Below the pieces are notes generated by a model that searched no databases, was not told the DNA's origin, and was given only the letters and a program-made list of their open reading frames with translations. From NCBI GenBank assembly GCA_900545715.1, contig URAJ01000004.1, positions 42,217 through 106,216 of the forward strand: a DNA stretch of 64,000 nucleotides. The letters run 5' to 3'. The translations under genes were made by a program, and so were the position numbers. This document shows positions 18,344 through 26,658 of the stretch, piece after piece (within the stretch, counting starts at the first letter, position 1; each line of letters starts with the position of its first letter). The DNA is from an uncultured Opitutales bacterium (GTDB taxonomy: Bacteria; Verrucomicrobiota; Verrucomicrobiia; Opitutales; Intestinicryptomonadaceae).

Positions 18344-19384
18344 TTAAAGCCCGTTTACAAGTTTGTAGAGCATCTCTCCAACGGCCTGTATTTCCCCCGC
18401 GTATTTGAGGCTTGAAATTAAATCCTGCGGAAGGTTGTCAAAGCCCGTCTGTGCGCCTGCCAACATGCCTATTATAACGCCCCTGCCTGTGGATTCGCCG
18501 CCGATATTTGCGTTTGAAAATATCGCGCACTTGAAATCGTTGCCGTATTTCAAGCTAATATAAAGGCTAAGCGGCAGCCCTTCGTCTATCGAGGCGAAAA
18601 TGCCGGTGGAATTTATGGCCTGTTCATCGTCGCGGTTTTTTATCCATCTGCGGTATGGAAAAGCGAGCGAAAAGTGGCGGTCGGGCGTCATCTTATCGTA
18701 CATTGCGCTTTCTATGGTCGCGCCTTTTATTATGTACGAAAGCAATTCAGCCACAAAAAATGCGGCGGAATATGCGGACTCCCCGCTCGAAAATTTTTTA
18801 AGCGCATGGAAAAGCCCCATCTGAGTTTTTTCAGGATTGCGCATTATAAAAAGCATAAGCGGTATGAATGTGGCAATGTCGCTCATATGCGCCTCTGGGC
18901 AACCGTTCGCCTCGGGATCTTTGCCGCTTGCGAGATTCTCAAAATATTTGCGGTGTATGCTCGGTATGAAAGTGTCGCGGTGGCCGTCGGGCGTGACCAT
19001 CACGAGCCTGTACCGCTCCATCCAGTCGTCGGCGTCAAATCCGCCCTTTTCGCACATTGATACTGCCAGGTGAAGGGCAAGATACATAGGCAGGGTATTT
19101 TCGCCGGCGTCCATTCCGCAGTGCGGGTGGGCGTCGCGCTCGCGCCAAAGATGGCGGCGCTTGGGGCCTATATAGTCGTATTCAGGCGGAAGAATCGGCG
19201 CGGGTATCGCGTGCAATACGCTTTCGGGATGTGTCGGCTTTGGCGCGGCAAACGAATTTACTTCGCCGTAGTCAGCCTTCAATAATTTGGAGCTCGAAAA
19301 CCCGTGTGTAGGCATTGCGGCAGCGTCCCCCAAAAACGCTCCCCACCATGCACCGTAAAACCTGTTTGTTGCCTCGCTTAACAT
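18344..19384 (-). CDS. ADP-ribosylglycohydrolase-like protein with non-canonical metal motifs
   Basis: The protein is 346 residues from the ATG at 19384. It has the family's opening GAWWGAFLGDAAAMP and the all-helical layout. The usual TDDT-like metal motif is replaced by MDAGENT, and the C-terminal GGDTDT-like motif by NIGGESTGRG. Family members remove ADP-ribose from proteins or hydrolyse related O-glycosidic bonds with two Mg ions; the changed acidic residues suggest a different substrate or mechanism. Neighbours give no functional hint. Confidence 0.8.
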   Translation of the reverse strand: MLSEATNRFYGAWWGAFLGDAAAMPTHGFSSSKLLKADYGEVNSFAAPKPTHPESVLHAIPAPILPPEYDYIGPKRRHLWRERDAHPHCGMDAGENTLPMYLALHLAVSMCEKGGFDADDWMERYRLVMVTPDGHRDTFIPSIHRKYFENLASGKDPEANGCPEAHMSDIATFIPLMLFIMRNPEKTQMGLFHALKKFSSGESAYSAAFFVAELLSYIIKGATIESAMYDKMTPDRHFSLAFPYRRWIKNRDDEQAINSTGIFASIDEGLPLSLYISLKYGNDFKCAIFSNANIGGESTGRGVIIGMLAGAQTGFDNLPQDLISSLKYAGEIQAVGEMLYKLVNGL

Positions 19385-19546
19385 ATCGTCCTTTCTGTTG
19401 CGAATCAAGAATATGCAAAATTATTTTTAATGTCAATCTTAATACTTGCGTTTTTTTTCGGATTTTTTTCAAAAATATGCAGATGCGCGAAATTTTTTCT
19501 TTGAATACGGCGCGGACTTGTGTGATATTCCGCAAAATTTTGTACT

Positions 19547-20677
19547 ATGAAAATCCCGTTCAATAAAATATTTTTAGAAGGCTCGGAAATGGCGAATATA
19601 AAGGAAGCGATAGATTCCGGGCACTTGCAGGGCGACGGCAAATTCATGAAAATTTGCGAGGAAAAAATAAGGCGGCTGACAGGGGCGAAAGACGCCTTGC
19701 TGACAAACTCCTGCACGGCGTCGCTCGATATGGCGGCGCTGCTTTGCGACATTGAGGACGGCGACGAAGTGATAGTCCCGACCTACACTTTTGTGTCGAG
19801 CATAAACGCGTTTGTTCTGCGCGGAGCAAAGCCGGTATTCTGCGACATCACAGCCGACACTTTAAATATCGACGCCTCAAAAATAGAGGAACTTATTACG
19901 CCTAAGACGCGCGCAATAGTTCCCGTCCACTACGCCGGGGTCGGTTGCGATATGGACGAAATAAATGCTCTTGCCCAAAAGCGCTCGATAAAGGTTGTCG
20001 AGGACGCCGCGCAGGGGTTCTGCGCGTCGTACAAAGGCAAGATGCTTGGCACAATTGGCGACTTCGGCTCGATAAGTTTTCACGGGACGAAAAACGTCGT
20101 TTGCGGCGAGGGCGGCGCGCTGCTCGTAAACGATATGAAATATCGTGACAGAGCCTGCTTTATACGCGAAAAGGGCACAAACAGAATAAAATTTGTGGAG
20201 GGAAAGATAGACAAATATACATGGGTCGATTACGGCGACAGCTACATACCGTCTGAAATACTCGCCGCATTTCTCGCCGCCCAGCTCAATGCCGCCGAAA
20301 AAATCACCGCCGCGCGCGTGGAGGCATGGAACTACTATTACGGCAGACTTTCTGAGCTTGAGACTCGCGGGGATTTGAAGCTTGCGAAAGTCCCCGGGTA
20401 TTGCGCGCACAACGCCCACATATTTTTTGTGCTTACGGATTCTCCCGATACCGAAAAACGCCTTGAAAAATTAATGAAGGAAAGCGGAGTTGGGGTTGTC
20501 CAGCACTATGCGCCTTTGCATCTATGCCCGATGGCGGAGCGTCTCGGCTGCGAACGCCGGCCGCTTCCCGTTGCGGAAACACTCGCTAAGACGATGCTGC
20601 GCCTGCCGATGTTTTCGGAAATTTCGCGCGAGCAGCAGGATTATGTCTGCGACCGCATTTTCGATTTTTATAAATAG
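19547..20677 (+). CDS. rffA: dTDP-4-amino-4,6-dideoxygalactose transaminase-type aminotransferase
   Basis: This PLP-dependent enzyme of the DegT/DnrJ/EryC1 family has 376 residues, the length of E. coli RffA/WecE. Visible features are NSCTASLDMAALL at the cofactor phosphate site, VEDAAQGF with the Asp contacting PLP, and the catalytic Lys in SFHGTKNVVCGEGG. It would aminate a 4-keto-6-deoxy sugar nucleotide for surface polysaccharide. No other nucleotide-sugar gene is adjacent, so the exact sugar is uncertain. Confidence 0.88.
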   Translation: MKIPFNKIFLEGSEMANIKEAIDSGHLQGDGKFMKICEEKIRRLTGAKDALLTNSCTASLDMAALLCDIEDGDEVIVPTYTFVSSINAFVLRGAKPVFCDITADTLNIDASKIEELITPKTRAIVPVHYAGVGCDMDEINALAQKRSIKVVEDAAQGFCASYKGKMLGTIGDFGSISFHGTKNVVCGEGGALLVNDMKYRDRACFIREKGTNRIKFVEGKIDKYTWVDYGDSYIPSEILAAFLAAQLNAAEKITAARVEAWNYYYGRLSELETRGDLKLAKVPGYCAHNAHIFFVLTDSPDTEKRLEKLMKESGVGVVQHYAPLHLCPMAERLGCERRPLPVAETLAKTMLRLPMFSEISREQQDYVCDRIFDFYK

Positions 20678-21380
20678 CCGCTTTCTTCGGCGCAATTTTC
20701 AGAATGCTGATTGGCGGAAGCGGTGCGGGAATGCCGGATTTTTTTTTTCGGGCGCAATTTAAAAAAAATTGGATTGTACTACAAGTTTCTGAAAATTCTA
20801 AAAAGCACAGGAAGCTTGCGCGTCTCGCGGAACCAGTGGATGGGGAAACAGTGGACGGAACTTTCCGGCTTGATACCCGCTGAATCTGTGCGCGTATGGG
20901 TGTACGCATTTTTTTGCTACGGTATTGGCAGTAGTCTGATTGCGCTGAATCTGCACGCACGGCGCGTGCATAGTGCCATGCCAAGAAACCTCTTGCGCGG
21001 GGGAGGTGGAATTTTTTTGCGCGGGCGCATACAGCATTTGGCAGAGTTTGGATTTAGGGAGCAGGCAGTGTAGAGCATCCATGCGCTTGCGGACGAGCGG
21101 CAGAGGCTACTGGCGATAATATCCCTTTGGATTTGCGGTAACGTATCCGTGTGCGGAGGGTTGAAAAGATGTTCGTCCTGACAATCGCCGTCTTTGCCCG
21201 AAGCGTGTCTGGCGCGTGCAGGTGGGCGCGGGGCGGTTGAAGTTTAACTAATCAAACGGCGTATCCGTGCGTTTGCGGGCATGTACAGGGCGGGGTGCGG
21301 GGTTTTTTTTAGAATAGGTTACAAAAAGCGGCGGATTTGGAATTTTTTTTTAATGCAAGTGCTCGGCCTTCGGGCAAAAA
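20678..21380. other. Long intergenic region without a supported gene
   Basis: Frames of up to 120 codons exist, but they lack start signals and family resemblance. Short imperfect echoes occur: a ctgaatctg motif near 20880 and 20947, and a cgtatccgtg motif near 21143 and 21264. These may be remnants of decayed repeats. Runs of T follow G-rich stretches at about 20740 and 21305. Confidence 0.35.
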
Positions 21381-21381
21381 A

Positions 21382-21541
21382 TGCAACTCGTTTTTGTGAA
21401 AAATTTTCTTGCAAAATGTGCCGAAAGAGAGTTGCTTAATACAAATAAACATAAAGCAAACTTCGGATTTTATTTTCGCCTAAAACGGGTAGATTCAGAT
21501 ACAGGTGGTTATCCTTGGTTCCCGTCAAGTTCTCTCGGCGA
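21382..21541 (+). ncRNA. Candidate structured leader RNA upstream of rpsP
   Basis: Several nested complementary segments are visible: gcaactc (21383-21389) with gagttgc (21428-21434); gccgaaagagag (from 21420) with ctctcggc (21532-21539), allowing a bulge; and acggg (21485-21489) with cccgt (21521-21525). The segment ends about 73 bases before rpsP. It could be an autoregulatory ribosomal-protein leader or a separate small RNA. No known RNA family was recognised. Confidence 0.35.
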
Positions 21542-21613
21542 AAAAGCGGCTTAAAAAAATTCGCAATTTGCCAGTGTTAAAAAACTAAAATAAAAAAATA
21601 ACAATAAAACAAT

Positions 21614-21874
21614 ATGGCACTTAAAATCAGACTACAACGCAACGGCGCGGCCCATAAACCGATTTACCGCATAGTCGTCGCCGAAAGCGCGTCGCGCCGC
21701 GACGGCAAGTTTGTCGAAACTATCGGCACATACAATCCCAGCCCCAGAGGCCAGGAAGTATTGTCGAAAATAAACATTGAGCGGGCCGACTACTGGGTAA
21801 GCGTCGGGGCTAAGCCCACGGATACCGTAAAGGCTCTCATAAAGAAGGCTAAGGCCGAATCGGCAAACGCTTAA
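21614..21874 (+). CDS. rpsP: 30S ribosomal protein S16
   Basis: This 86-residue small-subunit protein binds 16S rRNA early in assembly. The family start (MALKIRLQRNGAAHKPIYRIVVAES) and the ETIGTYNP segment are intact. The start codon follows an A-rich sequence with no clear Shine-Dalgarno site. trmD follows after a short spacer with a hairpin. Confidence 0.97.
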   Translation: MALKIRLQRNGAAHKPIYRIVVAESASRRDGKFVETIGTYNPSPRGQEVLSKINIERADYWVSVGAKPTDTVKALIKKAKAESANA

Positions 21875-21894
21875 TATATTTAAAATCCACCTAC

Positions 21895-21925
21895 GACCCG
21901 CCGCCGTTGCGGCGGGTCTTTGTAT
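21895..21925 (+). terminator. GC-rich hairpin between rpsP and trmD
   Basis: A 9-bp perfect stem (gacccgccg at 21895-21903 with cggcgggtc at 21910-21918) is followed by a weak T-tract (tttgtatt). It is probably a partial terminator or processing site that lowers trmD expression relative to rpsP. Confidence 0.55.
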
Positions 21926-21943
21926 TGATATGTTTTTCCATCA

Positions 21944-22633
21944 ATGCCGGCGTCGCTAAAAATAGATTTTCTGACACTTTTCCCAAATATGCTTTCGGGC
22001 TTTTTGGGCGAAAGTATGCTCGCGCGGGCGCAGGCGGCGGGAATATTAGACCTTAAAGTCCACAATATCCGCGACTGGGCGGAGGGTGCCCACAAAGTGA
22101 CCGACGACCGACCGTTCGGCGGCGGCCCCGGTATGGTGATGAAACCCGAGCCGATTTTTGCCGCGATTGAAGCTTTGCAGACCCCCGGGTGCACGCGCAT
22201 TTACATGTGCCCCGACGGCGAAAAGCTGTCTCCGAAAATTGCGTCGGAACTGTCGCGGGCGGGGCACTTGATAATACTCAGCGGACACTACGAAGGCATC
22301 GACCAACGCATACGCGATTGCGTCATAGACAGGGAAATTTCAATAGGCGATTACGTCCTTACAAACGGCACTTTACCTGCGGCAGTTTTGGCGGATACAG
22401 TGGCCAGATACGTAAAAGGTGTGCTCGGCGAAGAAAATTCCTTGACCTTCGACTCATTTAACGGCAATCTTCTCGCTTTTCCACAATATACCAGACCGGC
22501 GGAATTCAGGGGAATGAAAGTTCCCGAGGTTTTAATGTCGGGCAACCATGCGGCAATAGAGCGTTGGCGCGTCGAACGGCAGGTGGAGAAAACGAAGAAT
22601 CGCAGGCAAGACATATTTAAAGCAAAGGAATAA
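21944..22633 (+). CDS. trmD: tRNA (guanine-N1-)-methyltransferase
   Basis: TrmD methylates G37 next to the anticodon, preventing +1 frameshifting. This 229-residue SPOUT-fold enzyme has the key segments FGGGPGM, the AdoMet knot [11 protein letters not shown] and [10 protein letters not shown], plus a C-terminal helical tRNA-binding tail. It lies in the usual rpsP-trmD-rplS order, but rimM, normally between rpsP and trmD, is absent. Confidence 0.97.
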   Translation: MPASLKIDFLTLFPNMLSGFLGESMLARAQAAGILDLKVHNIRDWAEGAHKVTDDRPFGGGPGMVMKPEPIFAAIEALQTPGCTRIYMCPDGEKLSPKIASELSRAGHLIILSGHYEGIDQRIRDCVIDREISIGDYVLTNGTLPAAVLADTVARYVKGVLGEENSLTFDSFNGNLLAFPQYTRPAEFRGMKVPEVLMSGNHAAIERWRVERQVEKTKNRRQDIFKAKE

Positions 22634-22637
22634 GGCA

Positions 22638-22991
22638 ATGAACCAAGAGTTGTTGAAAGAAATCACCCAAGGGCAAATAAAAGCCGAGAAGGCCGCGTTT
22701 AAAGTCGGCGACGGCGTGCGCGTGCATACAAAAGTGCGCGAAGGCGACAAAGAGCGAATCCAGATTTTCGCGGGCATTGTCATCGCCAGAAAGGGAAGCG
22801 GAATACACGAAACGTTTACAGTTCGCCGCATATCTTACGGCGAAGGCGTAGAGCGCGTATTTCCGGTGAACTCGCCGAATGTCGAAAAAGTTGAAGTCGA
22901 ACGCGAATCGGTTCCGATGCGCGCGCGTCTCTACTATTTGCGCGACCGCGTTGGCCGCGAAGCTTCCAAGGTTAAGGAAAAGAGAGTCTAA
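22638..22991 (+). CDS. rplS: 50S ribosomal protein L19
   Basis: This 117-residue protein sits at the interface between ribosomal subunits. Diagnostic segments are [47 protein letters not shown] and [13 protein letters not shown]. It starts four bases after trmD with an AGGA-like site in front, so the two are translated from one mRNA. Confidence 0.97.
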   Translation: MNQELLKEITQGQIKAEKAAFKVGDGVRVHTKVREGDKERIQIFAGIVIARKGSGIHETFTVRRISYGEGVERVFPVNSPNVEKVEVERESVPMRARLYYLRDRVGREASKVKEKRV

Positions 22992-23562
22992 GCTGTTTAG
23001 GCACAAAGGCTTTCCCTTGCGGCGCGAAGTCTCCAAGATAATGGAAATCGCGCTAAAAGGCGGCTATCCTTTTATGGGTGCGGGTTTTATCCTGCGCCCT
23101 TTTTTTATGCGGTAAATTGCACTCGGGTTGGAGAATATGGCGGAAGGTTTTAGAATCTTATTTGGCTATAAAATTCAGATTATATTTTCTGTCTTTTTGT
23201 GTCTGTTTTAATTTTACCGCGAAGATTTTATTTTTTTACTAAAACTATGCTCGGTTGGATTTTTTTCAATCCACATTGGGGCGGAGTTTCCAAAACGAAG
23301 TGCTTGGGCGGAGGTTCAAAGTCTTCTATTGGCTATCGTGCACCTTTTGAATCTAAAAAAAACGGCGCAGACGCTATAAAAACCGAATCCACGGCTGACG
23401 GCATTTTTTTGCGGGTTGCCCCCGAAAAATTTCGGAGTTTTATAGCTCGTTCCCACTGGATAGACGGGAGGAGGTATAAAAAATTTTTAAATTCGGCACA
23501 AAACAAAAGTTTTGCCGATGCCATTTAGGGCGCGGATTCTCTCGCTTTATACGGAGTAGATT
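22992..23562. other. Intergenic region after rplS
   Basis: It contains the rplS terminator (23076-23106). An uncertain 109-codon frame (23199-23528) has no recognisable domain and unusual composition, so I do not call it a gene. The rest is AT-rich without visible structure. Confidence 0.35.
23076..23106 (+). terminator. Intrinsic terminator of the rpsP-trmD-rplS operon
   Basis: A 9-bp stem (gggtgcggg with cctgcgccc, two G-U pairs) and a seven-base T-run lie about 85 bases after the rplS stop. Confidence 0.8.
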
Positions 23563-23934
23563 TTAGTGTGGCGCGAGAAATGAAAACGTTTCAGTGTTTC
23601 TCAAAATGGCGTAGAGTATGAATATTGCAAGCATTGCCGCCGGCACGATTGGCTTTCTAAAATATTTTGGAAAGAAGTATATTGCAGGCAATATCGGGAT
23701 AAAAATTACGGCGAGGATATTTTGCGACAATGCCTCCTTCAGGTCGCCGTGGAGCAGCGCGTGCATTGCGCGCAGAGTCCCACAGCCGGGGCAATGGAGT
23801 TTTGTCAGGGCGTTTGTCGGGCAGGGCGGGAAAATGGCAGAGGTTGACGGATCAAAGAAACAAAGCAAGGCAAGCACAGCTATTGCGCCAATGCCCAAAA
23901 GTATATAAAAGAGCCTGTCGGGCAATTTCAGCAT
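23563..23934 (-). CDS. DUF2752 small membrane protein
   Basis: This 123-residue protein has three hydrophobic segments (about 9-28, 72-90 and 97-115). The family signature lies between the first and second: PPCPTNALTKLHCPGCGTLR, followed by AMHALLHGD. The paired cysteines (CP and CPGCG) are the conserved feature. The function of DUF2752 is not established. It is the last gene of a four-gene set of small membrane proteins with two CD225 proteins upstream. Confidence 0.88.
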   Translation of the reverse strand: MLKLPDRLFYILLGIGAIAVLALLCFFDPSTSAIFPPCPTNALTKLHCPGCGTLRAMHALLHGDLKEALSQNILAVIFIPILPAIYFFPKYFRKPIVPAAMLAIFILYAILRNTETFSFLAPH

Positions 23935-23936
23935 TT

Positions 23937-24254
23937 TTATTTAATCTTCGAGACGGCTTCGTACAAGTCTTTAAGGCCAAGCTTCCACAAGAGCAAAAAG
24001 CAGGCGTAGAGTAGGGCGATATTTATTATGGTGGACGGAACAAGCCCCCAAAGTCCCCAGCGTTTTGCGGATATTAGAAGCTTTTCGGAATTTTTATCCG
24101 AGTAATAGGCGGATTCCCTCAGAGCCTTGTCGGCGAGCATTATTCCGTAAAGCGCAAAATAATTTCCGAGCAGAAAGAAGGTTGCAAAGCATAGCGACCT
24201 TACTTTTGAGGCTTTTTTTGATAAAGCCTCACTGTCAAAGGAGGAAGAGTTCAT
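23937..24254 (-). CDS. Small membrane protein of unknown family
   Basis: This 105-residue protein starts at MNSSSFDSEA; the frame upstream of it overlaps the preceding gene. Two hydrophobic segments (about 21-40 and 70-92) flank a charged loop. I recognise no family. Two bases separate it from the DUF2752 gene and 19 bases from the CD225 gene, so it is probably co-transcribed with both. Confidence 0.7.
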   Translation of the reverse strand: MNSSSFDSEALSKKASKVRSLCFATFFLLGNYFALYGIMLADKALRESAYYSDKNSEKLLISAKRWGLWGLVPSTIINIALLYACFLLLWKLGLKDLYEAVSKIK

Positions 24255-24273
24255 TTTATTAATGGGACTTCGC

Positions 24274-24561
24274 CTACAACAATGCGCCGCCAATCCCGAA
24301 TATGAACCATATTAGGTTTAGGGCGAGCCCTAGCCAAAGGGCTAGACTTCCCCAGTATTTAGCCTTTTGGGAGTTTATTTTTGCCAATTCGTAGTTGCGG
24401 GCGTTCAAGGCGGAATTTACCTGCACCGAATATACAATCGACACGATTCCAAAAGGCAGGCAGCAAAAAAGCGTCGTAAGAACGGCAAGCACGAGATGGT
24501 TTTCTATGGCGGGCATTTGCTCGCCAACATATGGGGGAGGGGTGTTGTTTGAATTTTCCAT
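24274..24561 (-). CDS. CD225/dispanin family membrane protein (copy 2)
   Basis: This 95-residue protein has a Pro-rich N-terminal tail, a first hydrophobic segment with the CD225 hallmark LVLAVLTTLFCCLPFGIVSIVYS, a polar loop with the A-x-x-x-S-x-K-A pattern, and a second transmembrane segment. CD225 proteins include eukaryotic IFITM and many bacterial proteins of unknown role. It lies three bases after a paralogue. Confidence 0.9.
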   Translation of the reverse strand: MENSNNTPPPYVGEQMPAIENHLVLAVLTTLFCCLPFGIVSIVYSVQVNSALNARNYELAKINSQKAKYWGSLALWLGLALNLIWFIFGIGGALL

Positions 24562-24564
24562 AAT

Positions 24565-24897
24565 TTATAGGTTTATGTAATTATATAAACCGGATATCAT
24601 GATTGGAAGCGCAAAAAATAAGAAGTATATGATGTACATTGCCGCGCCGCACCACAAGGCGATTCTGCCCCAATAAAGCGCTTTTGACGAATTGTATTCC
24701 GCCAGCTGCATGTTGCCCGAATTTTGCGACATAAAAGCCTGTATGGAATATACGAGAGAGATGAGACCGAATGGCAGGCAGCAAAAAAGTGTCGTAAGAA
24801 TGGCGAGCACAAGATGCGTATCGGGCACATTCGCGTGCGGAATGCAGCTTTTAGGCTGGCTGAATGGCGGCGGGGGCGGCGTATTTTGCGAGGGCAT
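24565..24897 (-). CDS. CD225/dispanin family membrane protein (copy 1)
   Basis: This 110-residue protein starts at the ATG of MPSQNTPPPPPF; a TTG at 24912 would add five residues. The Pro-rich tail, LVLAILTTLFCCLPFGLISLVYS and a second hydrophobic segment near 80-100 match its neighbour. It is the first gene of the small membrane-protein operon, divergent from the trp operon. Confidence 0.88.
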   Translation of the reverse strand: MPSQNTPPPPPFSQPKSCIPHANVPDTHLVLAILTTLFCCLPFGLISLVYSIQAFMSQNSGNMQLAEYNSSKALYWGRIALWCGAAMYIIYFLFFALPIMISGLYNYINL

Positions 24898-24998
24898 AGA
24901 TTGTTGCTTCAAGAAAGTTTTGCCGTTATTATTATTTTACTATGCAGTAGTATGCGGTATTTGTCAATAATATTGTCCTAAAAAAATAAAAAAAACGC

Positions 24999-25004
24999 TT
25001 GACA
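24999..25004 (+). promoter_or_regulatory. Probable -35 element of the trp operon promoter
   Basis: A perfect TTGACA lies 42 bases before the leader-peptide start. The matching -10 at normal spacing (about 25022-25027) is a poor match, so the exact transcription start is uncertain. Confidence 0.4.
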
Positions 25005-25045
25005 ATTTTTCTAATGGGCAAAAACTGCGCCCTAATAAATTTTAA

Positions 25046-25081
25046 ATGAGAAATTGGTGGCACAGTCCGAAGGTCGCGTAG
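25046..25081 (+). CDS. trpL: trp operon leader peptide
   Basis: This short frame encodes MRNWWHSPKVA, with two adjacent Trp codons (25055-25060) and a stop at 25079-25081. It lies between the promoter region and the terminator hairpin in front of trpE. When charged tRNA-Trp is scarce, the ribosome would stall on the Trp codons. Size, Trp pair and position match classical trp leader peptides. No strong ribosome site is visible in front of it. Confidence 0.75.
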   Translation: MRNWWHSPKVA

Positions 25082-25135
25082 AGTTTAAAACGGTTTTAAA
25101 CTTTTGGCGGCCTTTTGTCTGGCCGCTTTTTTTTT
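25071..25135 (+). promoter_or_regulatory. trp attenuator (antiterminator and terminator)
   Basis: The terminator is gcggcc (25107-25112) paired with ggccgc (25121-25126), followed by nine T residues (25127-25135), ten bases before the trpE start. A competing pairing is visible: aggtcgc (25071-25077) can pair with gcggcct (25107-25113) with one G-U pair, blocking the terminator. A ribosome ending at the leader stop (25079-25081) would cover the first strand and permit termination. A stall at the Trp codons would free it. A palindrome at 25083-25101 lies between. Confidence 0.7.
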
Positions 25136-25145
25136 GGCCTTCAAA

Positions 25146-26654
25146 ATGACACCTACAAAAACAGAATTCACCGAGCTCGCGCAAAGCGCGAATGTAATTC
25201 CCGTTTATGCGGAATTGCTCGCCGACATGGAAACGCCCGTCTCAACTTTCGCAAAACTGGACGGCTTAGCCGAGTGCTTTCTACTTGAAAGCGCTGAAAA
25301 CGTTGACAACTGGGGCAGATACTCGTTCATAGGCTGCAACCCGAGTGCCGTTTTTACGCTGAACGGGAAGAAATCGGTTTTAAGATTTTCGGACTCTGAG
25401 GAAATAAAGTCCGAGTCGGAGGTTGGAATGGGGCCGCTCGCGCCGCTGCGCGAATACATCGCCGGCCGCCGCCCAGCCGACGTCAAGGGGCTGCCGAGAT
25501 TCTTCGGGGGGGCTGTCGGATACTTCGGCTACGAATGTGTTGGCCTCTTTGAAAAACTCCCCGAACCAAAAGGCGAGAAAATCTGGGACGACGCACGCTT
25601 TGCCCTGTACGACGACATCATCGTATTCGACAATCTCCGCCACACCGCAAAAATAGTCGCATGCGCACACACGGACAAGTTCGCCACGCCCGAGGCCGCA
25701 TACGACGACGCGGTTGCAAGGGTTGAAAGGCTCTCAAAAATATTCAAGTCTGCGCGCCCCGTAAAGCCTGCGCGCGAAGCCTCCGCAAAGCGCATAAGGC
25801 TTTCGTCAAATATGCAGCGCGAGGATTTCATAGAGATGGTCGAAAAAGCCAAAGACTATATAAAGTATGGGGAAGCCATTCAAATAGTGCCATCGCAAAA
25901 GTTTTCGGCTGTTTCGGACATCGATCCGCTCTCGGCGTACAGGGCCCTGAGGCTCATAAACCCATCGCCGTACATGTTCTGCCTTAAAATGCCCGACGGC
26001 TGCCTCGTGGGCTCCTCGCCGGAGACTTTGCTTCGCTTCGGGGACGGCAAGGCGGAAGTGCGCCCAATAGCGGGCACGCGCCGCAGGGGCTCGGACGAGA
26101 ACGAGGACATGCGGCTTGCGGACGAATTGCTCTCTAACCAAAAAGAACGCGCGGAGCATTTGATGCTCGTGGACTTGGGCAGAAACGATTTGTCGCGTTT
26201 CTGCCGCTCTGGAAGCGTACAGGTCGGGGATTTTATGAAGATAGAGCGGTATTCGCACGTAATGCACTTGGTCTCCGACATTTCTGGGATACCGCGCGAG
26301 GGCGCCGACGCTTTTGACGCGCTCGCAGCGGCTTTCCCCGCGGGAACACTATCGGGCGCCCCGAAAATACGCGCGATGGAAATAATCAACGAGCTCGAGC
26401 CCGAGCGCCGCGGCCCTTATGGTGGAGCCGTCGGGTACTTGGGCTACGGGGGCAATATGGACTTGGCTATAACAATCCGCACGCTCCAAATGCGCGGCGG
26501 CAAAGTTTCAGTCCAAGCGGGCGCCGGAATAGTTTTCGATTCGGACCCCGAATCCGAATACGAAGAGACGCGCATGAAGTCGCGCGCAGTTTCGCGCGCG
26601 CTGGAAATGGCGGACGGAATAGATACTTTGGACATCACCGGAGCGGGAAGGTAA
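25146..26654 (+). CDS. trpE: Anthranilate synthase component I
   Basis: TrpE makes anthranilate from chorismate with ammonia supplied by TrpG, the first step of Trp synthesis. From the ATG at 25146 it has 502 residues. The feedback-inhibition segment LLES near residue 41 and NWGRYSFIG are kept. The catalytic region shows RRGSDENEDM, DLGRNDL and FPAGTLSGAPKIRAMEII. The start codon is only ten bases after the attenuator T-run. This is the first structural gene of the operon. Confidence 0.97.
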   Translation: MTPTKTEFTELAQSANVIPVYAELLADMETPVSTFAKLDGLAECFLLESAENVDNWGRYSFIGCNPSAVFTLNGKKSVLRFSDSEEIKSESEVGMGPLAPLREYIAGRRPADVKGLPRFFGGAVGYFGYECVGLFEKLPEPKGEKIWDDARFALYDDIIVFDNLRHTAKIVACAHTDKFATPEAAYDDAVARVERLSKIFKSARPVKPAREASAKRIRLSSNMQREDFIEMVEKAKDYIKYGEAIQIVPSQKFSAVSDIDPLSAYRALRLINPSPYMFCLKMPDGCLVGSSPETLLRFGDGKAEVRPIAGTRRRGSDENEDMRLADELLSNQKERAEHLMLVDLGRNDLSRFCRSGSVQVGDFMKIERYSHVMHLVSDISGIPREGADAFDALAAAFPAGTLSGAPKIRAMEIINELEPERRGPYGGAVGYLGYGGNMDLAITIRTLQMRGGKVSVQAGAGIVFDSDPESEYEETRMKSRAVSRALEMADGIDTLDITGAGR

Positions 26655-26658
26655 TATT

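Noticed and set aside
20711..21073. 120-codon frame after the aminotransferase gene
   Set aside because: Lacks a start signal and any recognisable domain, with composition unlike neighbours.
23290..23345. tRNA-like segment with a ggttcaaagtc T-loop-like word
   Set aside because: No acceptor stem or anticodon arm can be drawn around it.
23199..23528. 109-codon frame after the rplS terminator
   Set aside because: Starts at GTG without ribosome site, no domain, and biased composition; possible but unsupported.
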